A stretch of DNA of 64,000 nucleotides from Amphibalanus amphitrite (lineage: Eukaryota > Arthropoda > Thecostraca > Balanomorpha > Balanidae). A program made the translations under genes and the position numbers. A model generated the notes under the pieces. That model saw nothing but the letters and a program-made list of their open reading frames with translations. It was not told where the DNA came from and ran no database searches. Position 1 is the first letter of the stretch; every line of letters starts with the position of its first letter. This document shows, in pieces, positions 21,701-29,233 of this stretch. The stretch lies in assembly GCF_019059575.1 (NCBI RefSeq), contig NW_024881837.1, forward strand, positions 464,501 to 528,500, given 5' to 3'.

Positions 21701-22582
21701 CCGGTAGTGTGAAAGCTGTCATCGTTCCAATGTGCAAACCAGACGCGTGTGTATAACAAACTGAACTTCGACCCTGACACTGATCGTGGATGAGTCTTCC
21801 GTTACTCATCACAAATCTGCCGAGTAAGCTGTCGATCTTGCAAAAAGCGCATCGACTTCCCGTGACACCATTCCTCCAAACTTGACGTAACACTCATTAC
21901 AGCATAGTATGCAAGCACGCATTGTCATCATAATGATGACAGAACGCGATGAACATCACGATGCAATGATTACATCGTGACCCCATTCCTCCATTAGCAT
22001 TGACCCCTTCTTCACTTCGCGCGTGCCTCGAACTGACCGTTACCGTTCCTTATGCTCAGAGTCTGCCCAGTGACGACAAACAGGAGCTATGCCTCCGCTG
22101 CTCCGCGGCACCATCACTAAACGACCCCATGGTGGTGATGGTGCGGGGTCTGGGCACCAAGCTGGAGGCCGTCACCAGTCAGCTGGAGAAGCAGCAGCAG
22201 CTGCTGAGCCGTGCTGAACAGCAGTACGCCAGCGCCCGCGGACGGCTGGCTGCCGCGCTGGCCGCCCTCGCTGCCATGGCGGCTATCAATATCGCGCTTG
22301 CCTTCTCTGCTGGCCAATGTGAGTAGTAAAGTTTAGTATAGTATACATAGTTTAAAAAGTACTGAATTGATTACAACAGTAATTGTAACTTGTAATTAAC
22401 ATTAGATATATTGTAATTCATTTGTACGACAGTAGTTGGCTGAGGGAGGGGAGGGGGAGGAAGAGGATGGACTGGTGCAATGTTTCATTGCTCATCGAGA
22501 AAAATGTTATTGTTCCCATTTACCTCGGTATCATATCGCCCGATATTCATCAACTAACCACTGCTCGTCATTTCCAGGTTGA
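9626..22582 (+). CDS. MOSPD2: MOSPD2-like ER protein: CRAL-TRIO + MSP domain + tail anchor (10 exons)
   Basis: Exons: 9626-9728, 17900-18046, 18446-18626, 19562-19725, 19927-20303, 20600-20681, 20933-21045, 21418-21615, 22060-22318, 22578-22582. All have GT-AG borders, and the phases close to 1629 nt (542 residues), near the human MOSPD2 length. Residues ~35-235 form a CRAL-TRIO (Sec14-like) lipid-binding domain with TMFFDMGNAG and FELPFIMNAAWKIVK. A Ser/Pro-rich linker follows. The MSP domain (~352-455) has the VAP-type core FKVKTTSPEKFRVRP. Residues ~475-515 are coiled coil, and an Ala-rich hydrophobic anchor ends the protein. In the known family the MSP domain binds FFAT motifs at ER contact sites; this function is inferred by homology. 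The stop codon is completed across the last junction. The 8.2-kb first intron holds the radial-spoke gene and mobile elements. The gene is tail to tail with syntaxin-17. Confidence 0.92.
9729..11078 (+). other. MOSPD2 intron 1, first part
   Basis: No coding sequence seen. It contains three direct copies of a 17-bp word (about 10460-10510) and a degenerate tandem tract with repeated CTTTCCC...CGTAAGG words (about 10655-10800). Confidence 0.5.
10460..10508. repeat. Triplicated 17-bp direct repeat
   Basis: CCTTGTCTGTCAATTAG occurs three times in a row, the last copy diverging in its final bases. Confidence 0.8.
11079..11575. mobile_element. TTAA-type MITE, copy 2
   Basis: The element is 497 bp with near-perfect termini: TTAAAGGGACACTCCCACCT at the left, and at the right the reverse complement of TTAAAGGGACCCTCCCACCT. 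TTAA bounds both ends. It is homologous to 8427-8930 but in the opposite orientation. It lies in MOSPD2 intron 1. No transposase is present. Confidence 0.85.
11576..12240. other. Intronic spacer before the radial-spoke gene
   Basis: It includes a C-homopolymer run (about 11768-11782) and a 97-codon open frame (11947-12240) with no family resemblance. I do not call that frame a gene. Confidence 0.45.
12296..12307 (+). promoter_or_regulatory. TATA box of the radial-spoke gene
   Basis: TTTATAAATAGG lies 336 bp before the start codon, with a CCAAT word (AACCAATTGG) about 40 bp further upstream. This is consistent with the nested gene having its own promoter within MOSPD2 intron 1. Confidence 0.5.
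12643..14220 (+). CDS. RSPH4A: Radial spoke head protein 4/6 (RSPH4A/RSPH6A type), intronless
   Basis: One uninterrupted frame encodes 525 residues, from the ATG at 12643 to TGA. Hallmarks of the Radial_spoke (RSP4/6) family are present in order: a helical N-terminus (FLQKEDGFPAISLYDHMAEI), FWGKVLGMEKNYYVAEAEF (~155-175), KKVYFVTNGPGCRWVRLPNV (~243), AQIARITAGTHVSPLGFYQF, and the C-terminal core with IRSTLWPGAVAFCNGKKFDN and FYIGTGHKFS. Glu-rich linkers and a Glu/Asp tail separate them. The protein belongs to the radial spoke head of 9+2 axonemes and helps control dynein. It sits in intron 1 of the MOSPD2-like gene on the same strand and has no introns, so it may be a retrocopy. The reading frame is intact and it carries its own TATA-like promoter. 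Expression in sperm or cilia is inferred. Confidence 0.95.
   Translation: MSGAAVGKKFSKDLKKAKAFLQKEDGFPAISLYDHMAEIVTKVLDEQIEDSVNSIEQLSLELKRKRFYQTDTNALFEDAPPVALAEEAKTMEELFIPADSLEEENIEEQEELGTLPPNVMENLFFFEQAGLGLPRQEAFHLSLAIRSLMRETRLQKVRFWGKVLGMEKNYYVAEAEFQEGEEPEEEEDAPIDEELPDLPTDEAMDELGEEEEEREPADPVVKYTPPPKPPVEPYGTGANKKVYFVTNGPGCRWVRLPNVTPTEIFVARRIKKLFTGNLDNPVLTYPPFPGTEKNYLRAQIARITAGTHVSPLGFYQFDEEEEADLGDEESPQNCVENPEFEPIPVRELAAADLSQWCHHTLHILPQGRCQWWNPSTRGEDEEEVEEEEEEEAPAEPEVGPPLLTALSEDATMEGMPAWVARMSSHLSSVHALAVIRSTLWPGAVAFCNGKKFDNFYIGTGHKFSSANFSPEPPPGRDVCYPPHQDTNHATDPTPEEEADFLAAQRGEEEEEEEGEDEEDEEDDED
14501..14506 (+). terminator. Possible polyadenylation signal of the radial-spoke gene
   Basis: ATTAAA, a common variant hexamer, lies about 280 nt after the stop codon. 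No closer AATAAA was seen. Confidence 0.35.
14720..15114. repeat. Diverged tandem repeat with CACGTG palindromes (left part)
   Basis: Degenerate units of about 120 bp share phrases such as CAAATTTGAGCGCAATC...CAGCCGTTCTCGAAATCTGG and TGCACGTGCGCACGTGCA. The perfect palindrome CTGCACGTGCGCACGTGCAG occupies 15066-15085. The tract is interrupted by the LTR element at 15119 and related phrases continue after it. Confidence 0.65.
15119..15466 (-). repeat. LTR (3' LTR of the mini-retrotransposon)
   Basis: 348 bp, TGTCG...CGACA. On the minus strand it contains a TATA-like ATATAAAAACC that could be its promoter. It contains a 77-codon open frame repeated identically in the other LTR; this is not a gene. 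Confidence 0.9.
16579..16926 (-). repeat. LTR (5' LTR of the mini-retrotransposon)
   Basis: An identical copy of 15119-15466. The primer-binding-like sequence lies immediately beyond it at about 16563-16577 on the minus strand. Confidence 0.9.
16931..17450. repeat. Diverged tandem repeat (right part, continuing past the LTR element)
   Basis: Units share phrases of the type CCAGCGGTTGCTGAGATA and CCTCTCAAAA with a period of roughly 120-150 bp. A short GGGCC tract (about 17357-17381) and a CGCTCG tract (about 17412-17443) follow. With 14720-15114 it forms the host repeat that the retrotransposon split. Confidence 0.6.
17590..17770. repeat. Three ~60-bp tandem units in MOSPD2 intron 1
   Basis: The phrase CCCTAGAGTAAACGGTGTC, or a close variant, recurs at about 17651, 17695 and 17735. 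Confidence 0.65.
17900..18046 (+). CDS. MOSPD2: MOSPD2 exon 2 (CRAL-TRIO N-lobe)
   Basis: It starts after TCTCGACAG and ends AATG|GTAAGT. The translation, including DPLWCKRFMAHGDNVMD and FRKEMNVN, parallels the N-lobe helices of MOSPD2. Confidence 0.88.
18324..18363. repeat. Hairpin in MOSPD2 intron 2
   Basis: CCTAACACACC is followed after about 11 nt by its exact reverse complement GGTGTGTTAGG. Function unknown. Confidence 0.7.
18446..18626 (+). CDS. MOSPD2: MOSPD2 exon 3 (CRAL-TRIO)
   Basis: The acceptor CCTCTTCCTCAG (AG at 18444-18445) is preferred to the nearer ACTACAG at 18459, because only it keeps the family spacing (ALTLQSVDQALFKKG). The donor is GAGAG|GTGGGT. Confidence 0.85.
19562..19725 (+). 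CDS. MOSPD2: MOSPD2 exon 4 (CRAL-TRIO lipid pocket)
   Basis: It follows a long pyrimidine tract ending TTTTCCAG. It encodes ITMFFDMGNAGLSN and FKFYYPDLLN, the core strands and helices of the Sec14 fold. Confidence 0.9.
19927..20303 (+). CDS. MOSPD2: MOSPD2 exon 5 (end of CRAL-TRIO and linker)
   Basis: It encodes AAWKIVKNMLPAKSHQLIKF, then a low-complexity linker rich in Asn, Gly and Ser. The donor is AAG|GTTTGT. Confidence 0.87.
20600..20681 (+). CDS. MOSPD2: MOSPD2 exon 6 (linker)
   Basis: A short Ser/Asp-rich exon (FGDEISTSSDDLSGKMPSD) sits between CTATGTTCAG and CTCG|GTACGT. The linker is unlikely to be strongly conserved; phase agreement supports the exon. Confidence 0.75.
20933..21045 (+). 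CDS. MOSPD2: MOSPD2 exon 7 (MSP domain, first half)
   Basis: It encodes MLQVTPGDEVWFGTGSSG and TVTLVNIRGAPVAFK, the first strands of the major-sperm-protein fold. It ends in phase 0 at AAG|GTAGGA. Confidence 0.9.
21418..21615 (+). CDS. MOSPD2: MOSPD2 exon 8 (MSP domain, second half)
   Basis: It encodes VKTTSPEKFRVRPSSG, the FFAT-contacting strand of MSP/VAP domains, and DRFLVVAA, which corresponds to the DRFLIMAA strand of MOSPD2. Confidence 0.92.
22060..22318 (+). CDS. MOSPD2: MOSPD2 exon 9 (coiled coil and membrane anchor)
   Basis: It encodes a Gln/Glu-rich coiled coil and an Ala/Leu hydrophobic segment. If the intron is retained, translation ends two codons later at GAGTAG, so both forms keep the anchor. 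Confidence 0.88.
22578..22582 (+). CDS. MOSPD2: MOSPD2 exon 10 (stop codon and 3' UTR start)
   Basis: After TTTCCAG the first two bases complete a Cys codon and TGA follows at once. The rest of the exon is 3' UTR. Confidence 0.65.
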
Positions 22583-24410
22583 CCCTGGATGAAGTGCCAA
22601 TCGAACTACATCAGCTCCAGTTCCAGCGCTGCATAGAAGCTAGCCTAGATGCTTCCAAAGTCTGCTCCAACTTCATTGAGAAGCGACGTGACGGTGTTGA
22701 GCGTCACAAAACCGATGTGTTGCGCTCAAAGCGTGGGCAAGGCAACGTTCGGTGTCACAAGTACAGATACTAGTCCAGAGTCGTGAATGAACAGATACAT
22801 ATCCGATATAATATGTGAGACGTCGCCGTGCCGTATTGTGGACGTAGAACAATGTATGAGATTAGGTCGGGACGACAACTACGACCATCTATGCCATGGG
22901 TCGTTGTGAAGTCACTCCAATGGAGTGCCTTGAGGTAAATATCGCCTCGTTCCATGCCGCGTTAGGCACCCAGATGTCGGCCCCGTGCCGCGGACTAAGA
23001 ACGAGCTTAGACTATCGGGCGATTCTGATGGACCAACTGCGCCCTGTCATAGAAAGATAATGGTCGAACTGCTAGGAATTCGTCTGGCCTGGCCATATGC
23101 CATAGTTGTGATGAGTGGAAGCCAGATAATGGGCGTTGGGAGATCAGGCATGGAAACGGAAAGCGGGTATGTAATACAAAGTGAATGTCAATTTGGGGTG
23201 TATTGCAGCAAGTATAAATGGACATCAGGCGCATTAGGCACATTCGGCAAGGGCTATGACTGATAACGCTTACAAAGCAATGATTGAACACGATGTCCTT
23301 CTCACGCAGTAAAAGCGCAGTAGTGAGCGAGCCAACATAGGATTGAGGCCTGGACCATCCCTGCTTGTCTGCAGTGAATCCACGGTTGTGCGTAACGCCA
23401 TGATATTGTAAATGAGAAACCGGCTGCCCCTGTAATGACACCCTCTTTACAGTACACGAATAAATACGCTTATGCATATGCACTTGAAAGACAAGCCACG
23501 AACCACTAACACATTGCAATATCCAATACTACCAGCACTTCACTGCATTGGCATAAAAATAAACATTCCACGCAATCCATACAATTATCCATTGCTGAAT
23601 CATCGCACTCCCCAGCCTGGAAAGACTTTAAACACCGTGCCATCTCTTCACTAGCATGTAGCTGCATGACAACACTGAAGCAAAGTTTTAGCGGTCGTCT
23701 TCGCGGCACTCCATGAGCTGTCACTTTCAGTATCGACCCCAGCGCCGAAGGCCGATCAGAGAGGGTGGTAGGCTGCCAACACCGCCTCCCGAGCCTGCCC
23801 CGGCGCTTCCAGTCGCAAAGACAGCGAACTCGGCGCCATGGCACGGGTTGGTGGCAGCAGGGGGCACCGTAGGCGCCGTGACAGAGAGGACCCGTGGGGC
23901 CCAATGACTGTCAGTGACAAAACTCGTGGGACCTGTGTCAGTGACAAGGTCTGAAAGTATTCCTGGGATCCGATTCAGTGACTTACAGTACCCGTGTGAG
24001 TTAAAGTTGAGACTCGAGTCGGTGACAACTGACAGTGACAATACCAGTGGATTTTGACGCAGTGACCCGTCTTGGCGAGTATTTGTGACGATATTATGAG
24101 ACTCACGATCTCTCCTGTGGCGCATTGAGGCATTTGGTGGCGTTAGCAATGACAATATCAATGACTGCATTACATGATGGTCGCTTTGTGGGTGATTGTG
24201 GCCGGGTAAGACTCTAGTTGACAATATCTATGTCTGTGACTATCGTTTGGGGAGACTGTAGTTGATATTGACTATGCCGGTGACTCGGTAGATGACAGTG
24301 ACAGTTGGTTCAGCGGAGCAGAGAGCCAGCACTGCTTCACTTGCGGCCACTCACACCACGTGTAACCACCGCTAGCCTCAGCAGCAGCGGTGGTTACACC
24401 GTCCCTCCTG
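22583..24410. other. Convergent 3' region between MOSPD2 and STX17
   Basis: No clear gene. An AATAAA at 23459-23464 (+) could end the MOSPD2 transcript. Between about 23890 and 24310 the word GTGAC recurs irregularly. A 132-codon minus-strand frame (23506-23904) has GC-rich codon-like stretches but no recognisable family; it may lie in the STX17 3' UTR. Confidence 0.45.
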
Positions 24411-24511
24411 TCACCGTGTCGCAGGGAGGGGAGCGGTTTCTGCCTCCTCTGCCTCTTCCACATCTTCGGCCAGAAGCGGGTCAACCGGCTGCTCCGGGAG
24501 TCGAACGGGTC
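24411..24511 (-). CDS. STX17: STX17 exon 6 (acidic C-terminus)
   Basis: After CATCTCCCACAG, the phase set by the exon 5 donor gives a Pro- and Glu-rich tail (LPEQPVDPLLAEDVEEAEEA) and TGA at 24411. The alternative phase gives a basic tail with MWKRQRRQK. Only transcript data can decide. Confidence 0.55.
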
Positions 24512-27500
24512 CTGTGGGAGATGAAGATAGTGTGAGGTGCGGGGTAAATAAGGGTCAGGAAGGGGGAGGGAAGATGGAAAGAAAAAAGACAGACGCTCAG
24601 ATGGAGAATATGGTAGAGAAGAGAGCAAGTCTCTATTCGTTAATGGGGATAAAGCGGTCGGATGGAGACCCAAGGGACACTTATCATGGGACAATGGGTT
24701 TGGTTCGCGCCAACGGCAGTGTTCAGCTCCAAAGGTCCTATGCAAACCCACGATACAAAACAGAGACAATGAAAGCAGGGATAATAGAATATTCAGGTCA
24801 AAGGGCAATGAATCAGTGGGAAAACGCGATACCCTGCCGCAGTGCAGCCCAAGCAAAATGTTAACCAAAGCAAAGAATAGCAGCACTGCAGCTGGGTAAC
24901 AAAAGCGCATAGCAAGTGTTATTTATATGATCTTTACTGAAATATCAGGACCAGGGCTGCGGAGTCGGAGTCGGAGTCGGAGTCGGAGTCGGTCGGAGTC
25001 GACAGTTGTGACTGGAGTCGGAGTCGGAGTCGGAGTCGATTTTAGAAACCCGAGCCGGAGTCGGAGTCGGAGTCACCGAAAATCTGTCGACTCCGCAGCC
25101 CTGCTAGGTCTGCGGAGTCGGAGTCGGGAGTTGGAGTCGGTCGGAGTCGACAATTCTGCCCGGAGTCGGAGTCAGAGTCGGAGCTGGTTTTTGAAAACCG
25201 GAGTCGGAGTCGGAGTCGGAGTCGCCGAAAATCCATCGACTCCGCAGCCCTGATCAGGACTCCTGCTTAAAAGCAGCCTTAGGTTGACTTGTATCTTAAA
25301 CTTATGGGAGTCAGAGTAACTTAGAAGCATACTTGTGTTATAGCAAAGTCAGCCACAAGTACCTAGATTGGAAGCGCATAACCAATGTTCCATTCATCTT
25401 CAGAACTGATTTCAGAACCTACATAAAATGTGTACAGCATGCTCAGGAGCAGGACTCAGTTCACAAATACAATATACCGCATAACGAGCAAAAGCGCATG
25501 CAAAACCATGCCACATTCCCCGTGTATGAATAAAACATGGCATCAATTGTACAAAAAAAAACTTGCATGTGCAGCCGTTATTCGGTACCATCAAAGCGGC
25601 TTACCCACTAAACATTCGTGCAAGCCGTGCATGTAGCGCCAGTGTTCCCATCACCACTACCACCTGGGGCAGTAGCATCGGCAGAAGCAGCAGCACCATC
25701 CCCATCACCGCGTGCCCGCAGCAGGCCACAGCAGAGGCCGTGGCCGGCGCACGGCACCGGCCTCAGCCACTCACTGCCGAGCCAGCCGCCCAGCCGGCGG
25801 GCCAGCGATGCATGCAGTCGGCGCAGAGCACCTGAGACGCCGGACGGCGGCTCTAGCTGGGTAGACGTGGGAGGTGGGTCGACCGGAGAGGGCTCGTCGT
25901 CACCACCACCGCCGCCGCCGCGCCGGCCCGTGTTCACCATCTGACCGCCGAAGTAGCCTGGCGAGAGGTGGGCCACCGGTCATTGGAGACACGAAACAAC
26001 GGTCAGGGTCAGCACGACGATGAAGGAGGATAACCAGACAACTTGACAGCGGCAAGCACCGAATATTCCAAACGCGGCGGTACCAGAGAACACTCACAGC
26101 GCACACAGAAGCAAATGACGAGCACTCGGCATTTCTGCATCATAAAACACTAAAAATCGACACAAATCGGACAAATGCTGAACTTTCCCAGAAATATCGA
26201 CAAAATTGTCGACCACTCACTCTCATGCACAAACGGCGGCACCTATCGGTATCCACAGCTCTCTCACACACTCAGACATACCGATCACTCCACCGCCAAC
26301 CGCCGCCACGCTGCCGACTTTAGCCCCGACCATCAGGCCGAGGGGACCGGCCACCAGTCCACCAAGCAGGGCGCCCGCCACCGGTGCCACGCCGCCGCTG
26401 AGCCGAGCCGCTGCCGCCAGGTGTCGCGCGCCCTCTGAGACATTCACCTGCGCGGTGGAGACGTTCTCCTCCACCTGTGCCACCTGCTCACGCTGCTCCT
26501 GAAACGGCGAGGAAGGGGCGTTAGAGAAACGCGACACTGGAGCTCAAATCTATCGGACGTTTGAGCCTGACGGCTACGCGTTCTAGCCCACCAACAAGAA
26601 GAAGGACAAGCAAGACGCTATTGTTTGAGTGATAATTCATAACTGAACAAAAAGTCGTCATTAGAGGTATAATAGTCGTTTCAACAGACACAGTATAAAA
26701 AAGAACCATAGGATAAAATATTGCCTTCTTACAGCAGTCATTGTGGCAAGATCGGCGAAAATCTCGTGCAGGTCGGAAGCGTCGCGCTCGAGGCTCTCGT
26801 AGGCGGCCAGCTGGTCTCGGCGGTGTTCGAGCAGCTCCTGTTCATTGAGAACCAGCTGCCGCTGCAGCAGCTGCTGACCAGCTGTCTCGGCGGATACTGC
26901 TTCAGTGTCCGGGACGGCAGCTGCCGCCGCCTCTGCTGCGGCGCTCTCTATGTGCTTCAGAAACTCTGTAGGATACGTCAGGGAATTGGAATAAAATGTG
27001 TGGATGTGTTAAAAAGCAAAAGTATAATGGGTTTCAGACAAGGCGCTGTAGGTACCTATACATGTTTTCTTTAATACAGTCGAAGTATACTGCCATTCAT
27101 CCAAATGACAGTCTCAATGTCTCAATTTTGATGACCTAGGGTGTCAGACTACATTCTGCAAATAATACACAACATTGTGCAGAATATGTTGCTTTAGAGT
27201 CATTTTTCCCAGAAATTTAGCTAAATATGGTTACCTTTTGGATTATTCTCTGTGATAATCAATAATCATGTCTAACTCAGAAGCCAATATATTTCGGATG
27301 ATGTTGCTCAGTGCTCACTGCTCACCCATGCACTTAAATTTTAAGAAAGGCTTTTACATATATGTATTTTTAATTGTTGTCCAGTGACCAAGGGTGAGCA
27401 ACATCATCCGAAATTTATGGACTTCTGAGTTAGATATTATTATCCCAGAGAATAATCAAAAAGTACTGATACATTATGCAGAATATGATGAGTAAGAAAA

Positions 27501-29233
27501 TGCTGAAACTCACTGGCAAAATCATCTATGGCTTTCTGGGTGTCTTCCCTGACTGGAAGAAATAGCTGCTCGAAGCTGGATTGTTGATTGGTTTCAAGTC
27601 TTGATTTGACATTTTCCAGATCCTGTAGAGATTGCTGTAGTTTCCTCAGTGTGGCTGAGGCCCTGAACTGTTCTTGATGTACTCCTTGCCAGTCACATTT
27701 GGCTTCCAGCTGTAAGAAAGTCTTGATTGACTCAAAAGGGCAGTGCTGTCCTATGGAACATAACATAATGAATAAATAGATCACAAGCTAATTAACCCGC
27801 GCCGGGCCGGGGGGGGGGGGTGTTTGAACACCCCCCCTTGCGGTTTTTCGCAGATATCTCAGGAGCGCCGCCGTTTTTGGCACACCTGTTCGTGCATCTT
27901 TTCCGCACATGTTGTGAAAATTTCAGACCCAGGTCACCTTAGGTCAGGTCACCAGGTCACGCCAAGTGAACTCACCTCAGAAAAAATAAGAATGCTCGTC
28001 ATAGCTACACCGACTGAACGATTGCCTTGAAACTTTCAGCAATTGATTAGAGCAACACTATCTATAAAATGTATATCTCGGAATTTTGATATCGGTGACC
28101 TAAGGTCAGGTCAATTTTGCGGCCTCTCCATTATAAGTCAATGGGAGAAAATTGAAAAGCGTCTGTTTTGCACGAACGCTATTCTAGACACTCTCAAACA
28201 TCGAGATGTAGGTAAAATAGACACACTGAAACAGAAAATGGCAGCTGTGACCCCTCGTTATGTCCCCGAGGTCATCTCAGGTCACGAACAGTATCTAACA
28301 GTTTTTCGATGATAACTTCTGATAGAGGAGTGCTAGAGCGCTGAAAACGCCTTAGATGTGTTCGGCTCGACGTTGCGTATCGACTGATATCCAACATGAC
28401 CATTTCCGGTCAGGTCATGACCTTGACCTGAGGTCAAATTTTCAAGTTGACCTTTCAAGGTCAACTTATAGTTCAATCGACGCGTCTCGACGAGAGGAAC
28501 ACGATGCTGGCAAAAGTAATGTCATAGCTCTTTTGAGTCAAAAGTTATTGCCGAAAAAAACGTTTTTCGTAAAAACGGCTATTTTTGGAGTTTTTTCCCT
28601 CTGGAGGCTAAACTGTTGACCTGAGGTCAAATCTGAGAACATTACTCAGAAAGGTCTGTAAAAGGGCTATCGAATGCGTTTTTTTTGCGGCGCTGTAGCT
28701 CTATCGGTTCCCGAGATAGCCGTTGGCAGTTTCCAAAATGTTGAAATAGTCAACATTTTACCTTTGGTGACCTCTGGTGACCTGACCTTTGACCTGACCC
28801 AAAAAATGACCGAAGTGTTTTCGTCCTTATTTTTGACGTTCTTTCGATTGCCGCTTACCGCGTGTCGCTACATGGCCCAGGAGCCGAGTTAGAAGGGGGG
28901 GGGGTGTTCAAACACCCCCCGCGGCCCGGCACGGAATCTCAGAGCACCGGCCTGGCGCGGGTTAATATCATTGTGAAAATTTGATCAAAATAGGTTCAAA
29001 CATTACCCAGTGAATTGGGTCAACTCATTAGGCCTTAGCAGGTATGCTACCTAATAAAGAAAACAAATTTGATATGAATGGAAGGCTAATTCCTTCAAAA
29101 AGCTTACCTTGCTGAGAGCCTGTCTGTGGTCAGAAAACTTCTGTTTGAAATGAGGAAGCTCTGATGTTGCAAACCTGTTCACTGGAATGAAGTAGAGCTT
29201 GGAAACGTTGCTACCTGTCATTGGCTGAGACAT
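24411..29233 (-). CDS. STX17: Syntaxin-17 (Qa-SNARE with glycine-rich membrane hairpin), 6 exons
   Basis: Minus-strand exons in transcript order: 29233-29108, 27709-27514, 26965-26733, 26498-26282, 25957-25775, 24511-24411. Phases close to 1056 nt, 351 residues; human STX17 has 302. An N-terminal helical domain (1-~120) precedes a SNARE motif (~150-215) with DLHEIFADLA and the zero-layer Gln at residue 187. A glycine-rich double hydrophobic hairpin (~222-262, VAGALLGGLVAGPLGLMVGA and AAVGGGVIGYFGG) follows. This hairpin is diagnostic of syntaxin-17, which acts at ER-mitochondria contacts and in autophagosome-lysosome fusion. The tail after the hairpin differs from vertebrates: a Gly run, then a Pro-rich and acidic end. 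The last two exon borders rest on splice signals and phase only. Intron 1 contains a 1.2-kb AGGTCA-rich mobile element. Confidence 0.87.
24952..25252. mobile_element. GGAGTC-hexamer element with terminal inverted repeats, two units
   Basis: Both ends carry CAGGGCTGCGGAGTCG, the right copy inverted. The interior is (GGAGTC)n broken by GTCGACA and by (C)CGAAAATC before the closing arm. The module occurs twice in tandem (24952-25103 and about 25109-25252). It lies in the last STX17 intron. The Arg-Ser frame across it is a repeat translation. Confidence 0.75.
25775..25957 (-). CDS. STX17: STX17 exon 5 (end of hairpin and Gly-rich tail)
   Basis: It continues the hairpin as YFGGQMVNTGRRGGGGGG, then a Pro-rich stretch and an amphipathic LRRLHASLARRLGGWLG. 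I place the donor at the strong GCA|GTGAGT. If that donor is not used, the frame runs on to a stop at 25608. Confidence 0.68.
26282..26498 (-). CDS. STX17: STX17 exon 4 (zero-layer Gln and membrane hairpin)
   Basis: It opens with EQREQVAQVEENVSTAQVNV, containing the ionic-layer Gln, and continues into the glycine-zipper hydrophobic hairpin. The donor is ATCG|GTATGT. Confidence 0.93.
26733..26965 (-). CDS. STX17: STX17 exon 3 (first half of the SNARE motif)
   Basis: It runs from CCTACAG to GCT|GTAAGA. It encodes an Ala/Glu helix, then AYESLERDASDLHEIFADLA, the N-terminal half of the SNARE helix. Confidence 0.87.
27514..27709 (-). CDS. STX17: STX17 exon 2 (N-terminal helices)
   Basis: The acceptor is TTTCTTACAG and the donor GCCA|GTGAGT. 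The translation is Gln/Glu/Leu heptad-rich (LRKLQQSLQDLENVKSRLE). Confidence 0.85.
27792..28965. mobile_element. TTAA-flanked element with dense AGGTCA motifs (STX17 intron 1)
   Basis: TTAA occurs at both boundaries. Inside it the ends match: CCCGCGCCGGGCCGG on the left, CCCGCGCCAGGCCGG on the right in reverse complement. Next comes an inner hairpin, GGGTGTTTGAACACCC on the left and GGGTGTTCAAACACCC on the right. The roughly 1.1-kb interior has no coding capacity but holds about 21 copies of AGGTCA or TGACCT by my count. Fewer than one is expected by chance. A related end (TTAACCCGCGCGGGGCTGG) starts at 60548. Confidence 0.8.
29108..29233 (-). CDS. STX17: STX17 exon 1
   Basis: It encodes 42 residues (MSQPMTGSNVSKLYFIPVNR...) corresponding to the first helix of syntaxin-17. 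The donor is AAG|GTAAGC, phase 0. A second in-frame ATG lies a few codons upstream; the downstream one fits the family start better. Confidence 0.78.

Noticed and set aside
23506-24224. Minus-strand frames of 132 and 165 codons downstream of STX17
   Set aside because: No recognisable domain and no convincing splice link. Kept only as possible 3' UTR.
24927-25253. Arg-Ser-rich protein like a splicing factor
   Set aside because: It is the GGAGTC hexamer read in one frame, with no other domain or splice support.
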